Positions 33,539-47,400 of a stretch of 64,000 nucleotides of DNA are shown here, piece by piece. This DNA comes from Arabidopsis thaliana (taxonomy: Eukaryota > Streptophyta > Magnoliopsida > Brassicales > Brassicaceae). Both the position numbers and the translations under genes were made by a program. The DNA lies in contig NC_003075.7 of NCBI RefSeq assembly GCF_000001735.4, positions 12,897,001 through 12,961,000 on the forward strand. The letters run 5' to 3'. A model generated the notes under the pieces. The model was not told where the DNA came from. It searched no databases and saw only the letters and a list, made by a program, of their open reading frames with translations. Position 1 is the first letter of the stretch. Each line of letters opens with the position of its first letter.

Positions 33539-36500
33539 ATGGCGGCGACTTGTTCTCTGCTCGCGTCCTTTCTCCTCTGCTTTGCTCTTCTCTCCGCCGT
33601 TTCTTTCGCGGCGGACCCTTTCGTCTCCTACGACTTCAGAGTTTCTTACCTCACTGCTTCTCCCCTCGGCGTTCCTCAACAGGTTCGGTGTTTTACTCAC
33701 TTACCTTTCCTGAAAATCTCGGGTTCAGTGTTTTAGTAAAGGTTCTCGCTTTCGATTGAGAGATTCAATGGCCTCTTAGAATGCCTTTTGGTTTCTGAAA
33801 CTCGCATTCTTACCTCTGGATCTATATATACAGTGTGTTTGAGTTAGCTATCGCAAGTTTCTCTCTTTCGGTCTCTAAAGTTGATTTAAACCCATTACCA
33901 TAGAATCTCAAGCTCGTCATTTACATGGGTTTAGGTATTCAACTAATGGTTACTGTTATATGAAAATGTTGTTTGGCATAAAAAAAGATTGGTCTTTTAA
34001 TGTGTTAGCCTTTTTTGATTTGATGTTATCTTCGTATATTCAGGTTATAGCCGTCAATGGGCAGTTTCCAGGACCTCTGCTTAATGCTACTACCAACTAC
34101 AATGTTGTTGTTAACGTTTTCAATCATTTGGATGAGCCTCTCCTCTTGACTTGGTGAGACCAAGAGCTCTGTCTCTTTAAATTACCTCCTTATTATATGA
34201 GTTTCTAAAGACTAATATGCTTCTTGGTTTCTTCTATTTGTCTGTTGAAATAGGCCTGGTATCCAAATGCGGCGTAACTCGTGGCAAGACGGTGTTCTTG
34301 GCACAAACTGCCCTATTCCTCCCAGATGGAACTTTACTTACCAATTTCAAGTCAAGGATCAAATTGGAAGCTTTTTCTACTCCCCTTCACTCAACTTTCA
34401 GAGAGCATCTGGTGGTTTTGGTCCCATCGTGATTAATAACCGGGACATTATTCCTATCCCTTTCCCACAGCCTGATGGTGAACTCATCTTCATTATTGGT
34501 GATTGGTACACTCAGGACCATAAAGTATGTAATCAACACTTCTGTATATTTCCCTTCTATGCATTTTGTTTTTCAGCACCCATGTTTTATGTATAGCTGA
34601 GACACTGTTGCTTCTCAGGCATTAAGGAGAGCACTTGACTCTGGGAAAGAACTTGGGATGCCAGATGGAGTCCTCATCAATGGGAAGGGTCCTTACAAGT
34701 ACAACAGTAGTGTACCTGATGGAATTGATTACTTAACCTTTCATGTTGAACCAGGTATACTTGTTTGGAGTTTCTGAGAGGAATTTTTGTTTTCACTTTG
34801 TCTCATGAGACCTATGAATCTTCTCATGTGACTTTTCTTTTCATCCTTTAACATTTTGTTTGAATAGTTGCCTGTGTTGAGTCTCCATTCTCAGTTAGTT
34901 GTCTTGTTCTAAGATACTCTTTTTCCTTACTCACTTTGAGCTCTTAACACATGAGTAACTGTTGCATGTAGTTGAACATCTTGTAAAGATGGTACTTTAA
35001 AAATTCACATCTTCAGTCTTTAGTATAAGATTAAGAAGATTTGTCGAGATTCAGTGCAAATTATTACTTTTGTATTATGCTATAATGGTGTTATATTTTG
35101 CAGGGAAAACATACAGAATCCGTGTTCACAATGTTGGGATCTCGACAAGCTTGAACTTCAGGATTCAGAACCACAGTTTGCTTTTGGTAGAAACCGAGGG
35201 TCACTATACTTCACAGGCGAACTTCACTGATTTTGATGTTCATGTAGGACAGTCTTATTCTTTCTTGGTAACCATGGACCAAGACGCCACAAGTGACTAC
35301 TACATTGTTGCCAGTGCTAGATTTGTGAATGAAACAGTGTGGCAAAGAGTCACTGGTGTTGCCATTCTCCATTATTCTAATTCCAAAGGACCTGTTTCTG
35401 GTCCTCTACCAGTTCCCAAAACAGATGTTTCTAGCCCGTGGTCAGCAATGAGCCAGCCGAAGACCATCAGGTTTGTTTTTAAACTTTTTTGGAACAAGTG
35501 CATAGAAATGTTCCCTTCTTGTTGCTACAACTAGATTTTTTTCCAGTGAAGCTGACTCTTTTGATTTGCAGGCAAAACACATCTGCCAGTGGAGCTCGTC
35601 CAAATCCGCAGGGATCATTTCATTATGGTCAAATAAACATCACTAACACATACATTTTGAGAAGTTTGCCTCCAACAATAATTAACGGGGCACTTCGTGC
35701 TACACTTAACGGGATCTCATTTGTGAATCCAAGCACTCCAGTGAGGCTTGCGGATCGCAATAAAGTGAAAGGAGCTTATAAGCTGGACTTCCCTGACAGA
35801 CCTTTTAATAGACCTCTTCGTTTGGATAGATCTATGATCAACGCAACATACAAGGGCTTTATACAAGTTGTTTTCCAGAACAATGACACCAAGATCCAGA
35901 GCTTCCATGTTGATGGCTATTCATTTTTCGTTGTTGGGTAAGCGAAACCTTTGCACCTTGTCATCTATTCTTGTTCATTCTTTTAATATCCTATCAAAAG
36001 TCTGGTGTTGATATACCATGTTATCCAGGATGGACTTTGGTATTTGGTCAGAAGACAAAAAGGGTTCATATAACAACTGGGATGCCATCTCAAGAAGCAC
36101 AATCGAGGTTAATACACCGTAGCATCACTCAAAATTATTCTGATCTGCAGGTTTTCTTAATGGTTTTCTTGTTATTTAGGTATACCCTGGGGGTTGGACG
36201 GCTGTACTGATTTCCCTTGATAATGTCGGAGTTTGGAACATTCGAGTAGAGAATCTTGACAGATGGTATCTTGGTGAAGAAACTTATATGCGGATCACAA
36301 ACCCCGAGGAGGATGGAAAGACAGAGATGGATCCTCCTGACAATGTCCTATACTGTGGTGCTCTTAAGAACTTGCAGAAGTATTCTTCATAAACTTTTCT
36401 TTCACTCTCTTTTGTTATACCTTTCGATTATGAGAATTTTAACACTCTTCATTGTGATTGTTGCAGGGAACAACACCACTCAGCTGCAACATCTATACTA

Positions 36501-36563
36501 AATGGACACTTGAAGCTAATGCTACTAATGGTGTTGCTCGCCTCGGTGTTCAGATTTTGCTGA
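33539..36563 (+). CDS. SKS1: SKU5-similar GPI-anchored multicopper-oxidase-like glycoprotein
   Basis: Nine exons: 33539-33682, 34044-34153, 34254-34524, 34619-34754, 35104-35470, 35572-35937, 36029-36107, 36180-36379 and 36467-36563; 589 aa. It has a signal peptide (about residues 1-24, LLASFLLCFALLSAVSFAAD), three cupredoxin domains and a C-terminal GPI signal (Ser/Asn site, then hydrophobic LKLMLLMVLLASVFRF). Many N-glycosylation sites occur. Segments typical of the ascorbate-oxidase/laccase clan are present (VIAVNGQFPGPLLNAT, GGWTAVLISLDNVGVWNIR). The His clusters that ligate copper in true oxidases are replaced (SWQDGV, HVDGYSFFVVG), as in SKU5, so oxidase activity is doubtful. SKU5 acts in directional root growth at the wall and plasma membrane. 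Confidence 0.95.
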
Positions 36564-37631
36564 GCATTTTTACATCTTTATGTTGATCGACCCAGGGAAG
36601 TGAAGTTAAATGATTTTTAGATTTATTTATCCCAATGGATGTGAAAAACTCTTGGTTCTTTCGTTGTTTTAGGCCAAAATGGTTTAGAATCTTGTCAATT
36701 GTAATGGAAACGTCTGATTTTGATTTTTCTGTTCTTTTTGAATCATCCACATCCTTCATGTTTCTCCCATCTTAAACCACATTATATTTTCATTGTTGGA
36801 TTCTCTCTATCTCGATATCATTGTTAAACTTGCCATCTGTTTTTTTTTTTTTTTTAATTCATATGAATCTCATATTCGTGTCACTTTGTTCTAAATTTAG
36901 AATTTTTTGCACAGCTTAAATTTTTTCTTTTTGCTGATTAGTATTTTAATGTTTAAAAGAAAATATGATTTGTACATGAGCAATTTCCAGCCATTAAACA
37001 CCTATGTATAAATCATCCATCAGAGCTGCATATCATCAATTCTCTATAATGTACATGATACGTCGACCTGTCTTTCTTAATAATTACAGAAACATTATGA
37101 CTAAATAATATCTTAAACAAAAAATAAGTTGATGTTTCTCCGAAATAAGAGATCTGGTCCACGTTCATGTTACATGCACATCATAATATCACATCACGTG
37201 CTACCTTGCTTAAACACCGGAACGAAACTTGTAATAATCTTCAAATTTTATTTGGACACAAAAAACTTCTAAATATTGTTTGGTATATAATTTGAGACGC
37301 CTAGGTTTTGTAAATATTACAAACAGATAAGCAGACGGTCGTTTGATTTGAAACGCCCATGTTTAGCAAATTATGACAATCTTCTAATAATTGTTTACAT
37401 GTCAAAGCATAATGATTAGAGAGAAACGAGACTAACATAGAGATGTGGTTAGTGATTGGGAGAGAAATGGACCAAACAGAATGAGATGTCACAAGGTTTC
37501 CAATAATAAATTAATAATCCAATGTGTCTATATATACATATACACATAAACCATAGTTCACAATTTGCTAAAAGCTAGCATTTTCTATTCTCTCTCAACT
37601 CCGAAAGTACAAAACCCCAAATTAACAAAAC
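36564..37631. other. Intergenic region SKS1 to PMEI
   Basis: This holds the SKS1 3' UTR and the PMEI promoter. A T run of about 16 lies at 36841-36856. TATA-like CTATATATACATA sits at 37529-37541, about 95 bp upstream of the PMEI ATG. No additional gene was seen. Confidence 0.5.
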
Positions 37632-38231
37632 ATGTTGCGTTTCGTGGTACTCTCTCTAACTCTCATGGTTTTCATCAACTCATCAAACTTTCCAAAGACA
37701 GCAGCCACCCCACCAGGCACGTACCAAAACCACACAACGTACGTAAAAACGGCATGCAACTCAACAACATACCCTACAATGTGCTACAACTGTCTGTCCT
37801 CCTATTCCTCCACCATCAAGTCCGACCCAATCAAACTATGCACAACATCGCTAAATCTCAACGTCAAATCCGCTAAAAACGCCACATTAGTCGTCTCTAA
37901 CCTTCTCCAAAAGGCCAAAGCCGCGAAAAGCCATGAGGTCTCGATCCTTAAGGACTGCGTGGACGAGATGAAGGACACTATCGACGAGCTTAAGCAAGCG
38001 GTCGCCGAGATGAAGTATGTCAGAGGCGGAGGGAAAACTACGGAGGAGCATTTAAAGAACGTGAAGACGTGGGTGAGCTCGGCTTTGACCGACGAGGGCA
38101 CGTGTACGGACGGATTCGAGGAAGGGAGAGTAAATGTGGAAACAAAGAAGAAGGTGAAGAAGGCTATTTCTGAGCTTTCAAAGACTACAAGCAATACTTT
38201 AGCCCTTCTTACTCATTATTTAAGTTATTGA
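37632..38231 (+). CDS. Invertase / pectin methylesterase inhibitor (PMEI) family protein
   Basis: An intronless gene of 199 aa. A signal peptide (about 1-25, MLRFVVLSLTLMVFINSS) directs secretion. The PMEI four-helix bundle follows with the two conserved disulphide pairs: TACNSTTYPTMCYNCL near the N-terminus, then KLCTTS, ILKDCVDEM and the GTCTDGFEE motif near the C-terminus. There is one extra Cys in the N-terminal hairpin (YNC). PMEIs cap pectin methylesterase in the wall; invertase inhibitors share the fold and sequence cannot fully separate them. The WVSSALTDEGTCTDGF block is characteristic. It faces a second PMEI gene in the convergent orientation 770 bp away. Confidence 0.94.
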   Translation: MLRFVVLSLTLMVFINSSNFPKTAATPPGTYQNHTTYVKTACNSTTYPTMCYNCLSSYSSTIKSDPIKLCTTSLNLNVKSAKNATLVVSNLLQKAKAAKSHEVSILKDCVDEMKDTIDELKQAVAEMKYVRGGGKTTEEHLKNVKTWVSSALTDEGTCTDGFEEGRVNVETKKKVKKAISELSKTTSNTLALLTHYLSY

Positions 38232-39004
38232 AATAATATCCATTAATTTCACTTTGATGATCTCTTTGCATGTGCATGGGTACGTTTGGATCCATCATTT
38301 TTTATATCAATATTCTTTTTGATATGCACAATAGAACCTCCATTTGTGAGGTGCTCTTACCGTTTTTGAGATTAAAAATTTTTGTTTGGTAAGTAATATA
38401 TTTTAAATTATTGGGAAAAATCAGCATCAATAGCTTCAAATCAACTATATATGTAGACCGTAGATGATACAACAACAGGGCAAGAGAAACTGAGGTGCCT
38501 CAAAACAAATTATTTTTGCAAAGTATGTTTATATGCCTGATCTTGTAGCTCATTTGGTTAGAGGGCTAAGCTCCACCACATGGGTTCAAGTCATGGCAGA
38601 GGAGAAGATGGGGAGTGTGTTTGTATTGCAAGTTTATGGAAGTTGGCTCCTTATGCAAGATTCAAAATAATTAAATAATAATCTGTACACGAAGAAAAAC
38701 TTTAGGGATGATGATACAACAGATTCGTATTAAGACATAGCTTAAAACTTTAATCTAAATTAGAAGATCCCAATTGAGGGTTTCATTTCATGTACCATTT
38801 TACTTCAGCTTACGGTAATTCCCTCGAGAAAATTGTGAAATGAATTATGAAGTATTTTAATTTTAATACAGATTAATTTATGCATAATATGAAAAATGAT
38901 AAGTTAAGATAAAGTAGAAACTTTAAAGAGAGAAAAAAAAACACAAGCAGTGTTGAATACGAGAAAAACTCTTGTCCCAAAGACTAAACCCCTTTGAAAT
39001 GATT
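38232..39004. other. Convergent spacer between the two PMEI genes
   Basis: Apart from the SINE fragment, this 773-bp spacer holds the two 3' UTRs and AT-rich sequence with no gene. Confidence 0.5.
38536..38690 (+). mobile_element. tRNA-derived SINE fragment (RathE-like)
   Basis: A Pol III promoter is visible: A box TAGCTCATTTGG at 38546-38557 and B box GGTTCAAGTC at 38583-38592, 25 bp apart. About 90 bp of non-tRNA body follows and then an A-rich end (CAAAATAATTAAATAATAAT). This is the layout of tRNA-derived SINEs of Brassicaceae. The tRNA head is degenerate, and I could not identify target-site duplications with confidence, so exact ends are approximate. Confidence 0.7.
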
Positions 39005-39610
39005 TCAATGCTTGGAAGCAAAGTCATTGATCAAAGCCAAGGCATTGCTCGTCTCTTCCGCAACACTCACAATGTGTGTTCTGATTAAACTTTTCAGCTC
39101 CCCAGCCATGGCCTTCCCTCCAAACCCATCCATACACGCGGTCTCATCTGTCAGTGCTGCGCTTGTCCACGTCCGGACATTGCTCAGACAGAACCAAAAG
39201 TCTTCTCCGCTGTCACCTTCCTCCAGATGCTTCAGTTCCTTCAGCGAATTGCTCAACCTGTCAACAGTGTCTCCCATCTCCTCTAGACAGTCCGCTACAG
39301 CCTCGTGCTGCCTCTTTGTGATTCCTTTATAATCAGTCATCTCTGATACATAGGTTTTGGCTGACTTTGCTCGGGCTATGCTAACGGCAAGCGCGGTCTC
39401 AGCAAGCTTACGTGGCTGCTTCTTGATCTCGCTTGCATATGAAGACAGAGACTGGAAGCATCGGTCTGGGTACGACGTCGTCTCACAAGAGGCTTTAATG
39501 AACTCTGTATCACCACTTGATTCCTCTTCAAGGTTTCTAGCCATGACTATTGCTGCAGTGGACAGATACAGAACAAAGAGAATCAAAGAAAGCTCGAAAT
39601 TTCTAGCCAT
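39005..39610 (-). CDS. PMEI7: Pectin methylesterase inhibitor (PMEI) family protein
   Basis: An intronless gene of 201 aa starting at the ATG at 39610 (MARNFELSL); codons upstream in frame precede the signal peptide and are not needed. The signal peptide is FELSLILFVLYLSTAAIVMA. The PMEI fold has cysteines in SCETTSYPDRCFQSL and ADCLEEMGDT, a further Cys in DFWFCLSN, and ACMDGF at the end. The final block SVAEETSNALALINDF is typical. It inhibits pectin methylesterases in the apoplast, controlling pectin demethylesterification and wall stiffness. The symbol is from recall. It shares the fold but only modest identity with the convergent PMEI at 37632, so these are not recent duplicates. Confidence 0.94.
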   Translation of the reverse strand: MARNFELSLILFVLYLSTAAIVMARNLEEESSGDTEFIKASCETTSYPDRCFQSLSSYASEIKKQPRKLAETALAVSIARAKSAKTYVSEMTDYKGITKRQHEAVADCLEEMGDTVDRLSNSLKELKHLEEGDSGEDFWFCLSNVRTWTSAALTDETACMDGFGGKAMAGELKSLIRTHIVSVAEETSNALALINDFASKH

Positions 39611-40252
39611 TTTAGATTTAAAACACAAATGGGTTATTTTAGTTTAACAACTACAAATGAGAGTAGCAGAATAAGGGTCCAGGGTTTTATAGAGAAAAGA
39701 ATAATGAATGTGTGAATGCAGATACATTGATCCTTAAATCTTTACACAAAAAGCACTATCCTTTTTTTAGAGCAAAAATGGGAGTTAGTTGAAACATCAA
39801 TAAATGTGCTGCAATGTGAATACCAATAACAGAGGATAAGAGCTGTAACTATTTGTCATCATCTACAACATATTTGGATCCTAGCTTTCTATATATTGAA
39901 GTGGTGGGTCCTAATGCACGTGACCAATGACTAAACCCATGTGTCTAAACCATATGAAACACTGGTCACGAGGAATAGCTTATCAATTGAATAATGCAGC
40001 GGGAAAAGTAGAATCTAGTGATGACATTGGTTTAAGTCAATTCTTAAAGAAGACATCCCACGAGAATCTACAAAGCCGAAATCACTCCTAACAGCTAACC
40101 AATCAGACGCGTTCACACACGGCATGTGATCTTTTTCTCTATGAACAAACAGGTCTCTTGTGTATGTGTGTAAGTTCATAACTCAACATGGCATGACATC
40201 ATGGGCTGAATTAAGAAGATAAACTCGGAAGTACCTTTTGGGAAGAACCAGT
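39611..40252. other. Promoter of the PMEI7-type gene
   Basis: This 642-bp spacer holds the PMEI 5' UTR and promoter on the minus strand and the 3' UTR of the PPR gene. A GCACGTGACC motif (G-box core CACGTG) lies at about 39916-39925. No gene was seen. Confidence 0.5.
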
Positions 40253-41836
40253 TTATGTCTCCAATCCTCTATCCACCATCATCTGCCTTACTCTCTCAAC
40301 ATCCTCTGCTCTTTTTGCTTTGCTATAAATTCTTATCAACAGCTCGAAATTGTGTTCGTTATCAGGTTCTAATTCGAAAAGACGTTGAGCAGCAACCTCT
40401 CCTATATCTGTATTTCCATGGAGGTAACAAGCGTATAACAGAGCTCCCCAAACAGTTGGACCAGCCTCAAGCCCCATCTCTTGAACAATCATTGAGTAAG
40501 CCTCTTCCATCATCCCTGCTCTTCCGTAGAGATTCACCATACACGCATAGTGTTCCATCTTCGGGTCTATCCCGTATTCCTTTGACATCAAAGAGAACAA
40601 CCTCTCTCCATCTTCGACCATTCCTGTATTAGCACAGAGAGATAAAACCGAGACAAACGTGATACCATCTGGTTTAGCATTAGCACGGTGCATCTGCTCA
40701 AAATACTTTAAACCATTAGAATTTTTAGAATGAGCAGAGATAATAGCATTCCAAGATACGGTATCTCTCTCGAGCATCTGATCAAATATGAAGCAGGCTT
40801 GACCCAACTGTCCCCTTTTGGAGTATAGAACAATCAAAGCATTCGCAACCGATAACTCCCACTCCATGCCTCGCCTAATTACCCATCCATGTAGCTGACG
40901 TCCATGCTTGAAAGACAAAACACGAGCTAGAACACTGGAGATAGCAACCTTATCAGGCTCAATCCCATTCTGAACCATTAGACGAAAAATGTCCAATGCC
41001 TCGTGTAACAAGCCATGATGAAGGTAACCAGTCAACATGGAGTTCCAAGAAACATAGTCTTTGTGAGGAATCATGTCAAAAACATTCCTCGCTTTAACAA
41101 TGTCGCCGCATTTCGCATACATAACAACAAGAGCATTGAGCACATAGACATCGTATCCAAAACCTTCCTTAACCAAATCACGGTGAATCGCTTCTCCAAT
41201 TTGAACAGACCCAATTCCTCCACAAGCCTTTAAAACACGTGGAAATGTGAACCGGTCTGGTTTCACGCCGTCTTCAGCCATCTGAAAGTAAAGAGCCATG
41301 GCGTCTTCGTACTGACCCAATTCAGCGTAGCCTGAGATAAGAGAGTTCCAAGCAAAAGGCGATGAGTCTCTCTTAGACATTCGATCGAACACTTCGTGTG
41401 CAACTTCCGCGTAGCCACAAGAGGCGTAGAGTCTAACAAGCTTCGATGAAATCCCCAGGTTGTTCCGCAAGAGATAGGGAGGTATAAGGTGATGAACTCT
41501 AACGCCATGGTCAATAGCTCTTAAGCTGTAGCAGGTCTCGAGAAGAGAAGCGAAGATCTCTGGTTCGGTTAATGAGATGCCTTTTTGAGCGGAGGTTTCG
41601 AGGTCTGTAATGACAGAGTCTAAAGCTTCGAGTTGGGTCCGGTGAATGGATTGTTTTTCGATCAAGAGAGGAGTGGGGGATGGTTTGGTGAAAGAGAGGG
41701 AAGTGAATCCATTGTTGTTGTATTGGTTTTGTCTGTGTTGCTTCAACTGTTGGTGATGTCTGGGTTTCTTTTTCATTGAAGAAGACGATACAGATGGATA
41801 AGAGAAGCTTGGTTTGTGTACAACGATACTCACCAT
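40253..41836 (-). CDS. OTP70: Pentatricopeptide repeat protein, PLS class with E domain, plastid splicing factor
   Basis: An intronless gene of 527 aa. PPR repeats fill about residues 90-440, for example AWNSLISGYAELGQYEDAMA and the next SWNSMLTGYLHHGLLHEALD, alternating P, L and S types. A C-terminal E-type extension (GPTVWGALLYACYLHGNTDI, then ELEPDNEHNFELLIRIYS) follows and there is no DYW domain. The N-terminus is Ser/Lys/His-rich with few acids, fitting a plastid transit peptide. I recall this gene as OTP70, needed for splicing of the chloroplast rpoC1 intron; E-class PPRs usually act in editing, so that role is unusual. Only 231 bp separate its ATG from the stop of the next minus-strand gene. 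Confidence 0.93.
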   Translation of the reverse strand: MVSIVVHKPSFSYPSVSSSSMKKKPRHHQQLKQHRQNQYNNNGFTSLSFTKPSPTPLLIEKQSIHRTQLEALDSVITDLETSAQKGISLTEPEIFASLLETCYSLRAIDHGVRVHHLIPPYLLRNNLGISSKLVRLYASCGYAEVAHEVFDRMSKRDSSPFAWNSLISGYAELGQYEDAMALYFQMAEDGVKPDRFTFPRVLKACGGIGSVQIGEAIHRDLVKEGFGYDVYVLNALVVMYAKCGDIVKARNVFDMIPHKDYVSWNSMLTGYLHHGLLHEALDIFRLMVQNGIEPDKVAISSVLARVLSFKHGRQLHGWVIRRGMEWELSVANALIVLYSKRGQLGQACFIFDQMLERDTVSWNAIISAHSKNSNGLKYFEQMHRANAKPDGITFVSVLSLCANTGMVEDGERLFSLMSKEYGIDPKMEHYACMVNLYGRAGMMEEAYSMIVQEMGLEAGPTVWGALLYACYLHGNTDIGEVAAQRLFELEPDNEHNFELLIRIYSKAKRAEDVERVRQMMVDRGLET

Positions 41837-42067
41837 CTTCTTCTCTTGTCTCTATTTTCTTCCTTAGGTTGTTGATAATCGATAAATGGAGGGAAGCAGA
41901 GTCTTGTGAGAATACATTAATAACTTTCGTAGAAGTTACATATTTTTTTTTGTTCTTTTTTGTTTTACCTTACAAAGTACAACAAACAAAAAAAGATGCA
42001 ATGCGAATTGCATATAGTGCATCAAAATTCATGAGTAATGAACAAATTTCAGACTGGTGGTCTTTTG

Positions 42068-43723
<1,656 letters not shown>

Positions 43724-44485
43724 CGGAGAAAGTAAAGCCACGCGTCTCCACATCTTCTTCGTCGTCTTCTACCTCCACTTGTCTGCGATTTCCTTTATTT
43801 CAGGTTTCGATTTTGGATTTTTAGATTTTTCAGAATCGAGCAAGAAATATCGTCGGAAAAAAACAGATCACGAAGAATAAAATAATGATGAAGCAGTGCG
43901 CCAAATTAATTTCTTCAACGTTCTCGCGACACCGTTTTGGTGGGATTTGTGTTTATATTTCACAAAGCGACCTGCGAGAATATTTATTAGCAATAGGTCA
44001 AAAAACTGAAAATGACACAAGTAAAAGCGAACGTGAAAGTTTACCATTTAAAGACGCGAACGCTGTGTCGTTTTTAGCCTCCTAAAACAGCACGTGTTCC
44101 ACCACAGCTTCTTGTCCCTACTTCCATAATCTGAAATTCTGGATGTTGCTTAAACGCAGTGCACTACCACATGGGGCAGAGATGAGCAAATTTCGGAGGG
44201 GACAACACTGGGCACAAGCTAAAAAGCTACATACGTAAAATGTGACATAACGTCCAAATAATTAAATAGTGACATTACGGATTCAGGCTTACGAAAACTT
44301 GTACATATCTTCAAAAGATAAATAAACAATATATATACTAGTCAGAAAGAAAAATGACGGTTCCTTTTAAATGAGTTATAACATGGTCATGTTTCTTCAA
44401 TTTGGATTGATGACATCTATGACGATGTCTTGTTGACACAACCAAACTATACCATTTCAAAAACTGCTTTCTGATGACCAAATCC
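43724..44485. other. Spacer between UMP kinase start and photolyase-hydrolase stop
   Basis: This 762-bp spacer contains the kinase 5' UTR/promoter and the hydrolase 3' UTR. A frame across 43885-44085 on the plus strand has no recognisable content. No repeats were seen. Confidence 0.5.
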
Positions 44486-47400
44486 TTAGTTTTGTTTATT
44501 ACTGTGGTAAAGTTGCTGGGATGATGAGGCTTTTAGTTCTCGATCATCATTAGTGACCTTCACTATCCATTCGCAGATAATCGGATTTACCTCTTCTGAG
44601 ATTTCATCGTGGGGACAGTGACCTTTACTTGCAAATGAGACCAGAGTCAAGAAGAATGGTATATAGACTAGTGGATCGGAGGTGTATAGAGCTTTAGCAG
44701 TTAGTTTTATGTTTTACCTGCTTTAACTTTCTTTATCACCATCGCTGGACAAAGCTCCTTCAGTAAGGCTACTTTCTTCTGCGGATCCGATATGGGATCT
44801 TCCATTCCCTAATACATGAATGAAACCGATGAATATTGATCCTGTGTAATCTCCTAATAGAAGTTAGAATGAGGATGCAAACAATGTTTGAAATTTTGAT
44901 ACCTGTATTACTAGAGTTTTTTCCTCAAACCCTTTGAGTAGGTAATTCAAAGGAAGCGAAAGATCAAAGCCAAAGATACTTTCCAGGACCATAACCACAC
45001 CAGGGTCTCGAGACTATTATGTGTATTAAGGTAATCTCACTATCTTCAATATTTTACTTGTAGATCATGAATCAGTTAATGCAAAAAAAGGATACTGCTC
45101 TTAGCATTTCAGTGACAAGAAAGTCATCAGCTCTCTCAGGTTTCTGCATCATAAACAAGCAGTTGGGTTAGAAATCCGACACAATGATGAGCATTTACAC
45201 TTTCTCATACTGATGTTGAAATCTTCCTATTACTTACAACTGGATAACAATCCTTTAATAGCTTTTTGACATTGAGTTGTAGGAAAAAGAGAAGAAGTCG
45301 AGAACCAAATTGTGCACCAAATGGAACTCGCCTTTCCTAAAAAAAGAAAGACAGTAGGATGTGATAATTAGAATAACTTAATTCCTGAGCCCACACTATT
45401 CTTTTTTTTTTTTTGAAAAGTGAAAATTCAGATATTCATGCATTCCCATGAAACATACTCTAGAGATTGGGAGAGGAGAGTATCCAGGTACCACATTGCC
45501 GGCACTGTTAACAAGGACAACGGACTTAACCAACGCCGGCCAAAGAAAGGCCATTAATGCAACGAAATACCCTGATAGAGGAAAAAATATATATACAATT
45601 AGAGGAGTATCTTAATCATTTGTGCCATTTTAACGCATATATTACATCTCAATAACTTAGGGTGCATACCACCGATTGAATTCCCTACGCAATGTGCTGG
45701 TTCCCCAACTACTTCAGCCATGAAATCCCGCAGTAATTCAGCCCACAAAAGCTCGGTGTAAATGATATTTGGCTTCTCTGATTTTCCAAAACCCAAGACT
45801 GTGATGGTCCATACTCGATTTTTGCTATTTACGATGTTGTCTACATTATCGCGGTAATGCTCTAGAAAAGCACCAAAGCCATGCACAAGAAGAACGGCAG
45901 GCCCTTCATTACCAACCACTGTGTACTGAAACAAGGAAGTGACTTCTATTAAAATTCCATAGCAAATATAAAAAGATCAAGCAGTGGGATTACAAAAATG
46001 GCCAATGTAGGCCATTGGACTTGGAGAAATATGAGTAATAACAGAAACCTGAATAAGATATCCCTTCCATCTCCAAATCCTTATAGCGTGCCTTTTTTCA
46101 TCAATCCTCTCTCTACTTAGAGCCAGGAGATAATACCACTGCCAAAACAAATCCAACATCTTCAAATATTTTCGAAAAGAAAGTAGGAGCATAGATATAT
46201 CATGTCTATGAGTTATTGTACCTCCATAGAGCATACAGCATCAGTTGCAGCAGACACTGTGGCAGCTGAATATCCAAAAGGAGAAATAAATCCAGCATTC
46301 CTTTCTTTTTCATACTCGATTGCTTCATAGTGGACACTTCTTCTGGATACGATACCAAGACAGAGGACAGGTCCAAAAAGTTTGAAAAATGAAGCTCCGG
46401 GCCTAGTCTCGGCATCACGAAGTCTCGCATGGACCCTGGTCAACATCAAAACCAACGCCCATCACTCTTCAACAAGATATAAAATATACCAGATTCATTC
46501 CATAATAACCACTTTCATATGGAAGCATCTGGGAAGCACAATAACGCCAGAATTAAGAATAACCACGTACTCTTGCCAGTCATCTCGACTTGTACCCTCC
46601 AAGTACCTCAAGTATCCTGCTAGAGCATTCAGTACAACCTCATTTCCACCTCCAACAGTATCTCTTTTACTTGTGACAAAAACAGAGTTATCAACCTTCT
46701 TCCCTAAACTTCCATCAACAATTGGCTCCATACTGCTTTCCTTCAAGTTACCAAGCCTTTCCATTAATACTCTTTCAGCAGATGCCTGTGCCATTTCCCT
46801 CCAACTATTTTCTATTTCCCATAAGCTTTCCTTCAAATAGTCCTTCAGGTCATCGAGCGTTGGCACAGAACCTGGAGCATGTTTCATTTACCATTTCCCC
46901 TAGTTAAAAGAGTCACAAATTAGATATCTAAAAGAACTACTCAAGCAAGAGATCCAACTCCATGAATATTGAAGAAAACCTTACCCCACTGCAATTCACT
47001 TCCTGGAGATGAAAATTTTGCTGCAGGAACTGGCAAAGTGAGAGGCAGCTTCAGTTTCTTAAACTCCTCCCAAGATTGTGGTAGATCTGTCAAATTCTGG
47101 AAGAACAAAAATGTGTCACATAAGTAACTGGTTCTGAATCACTACGCAGTAACTGATATTGTAAAAGATACGTACTTGGCTCTCGTAAAAAGGAGTACGC
47201 CAAGCAACAATCCTCGGTGATTCTCCAGATAAAGAAACACCTTCCAATTTATTCTTTACAGCGTCTAAAACCTCACACAGATGGTATTCTACCTCTTCTT
47301 CCACAAAGACAAAAGGAGCTCGCACCTGTTACAATCCAGTACATGCTTGTGACAAATAGAATCTTGCCTTCAAATTGTGAGAAAAATGCTCAAATTATAC

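Noticed and set aside
37565-37876. A second plus-strand frame overlapping the PMEI gene
   Set aside because: It runs in a different frame through the PMEI coding sequence and lacks the conserved cysteines or any signal peptide of its own.
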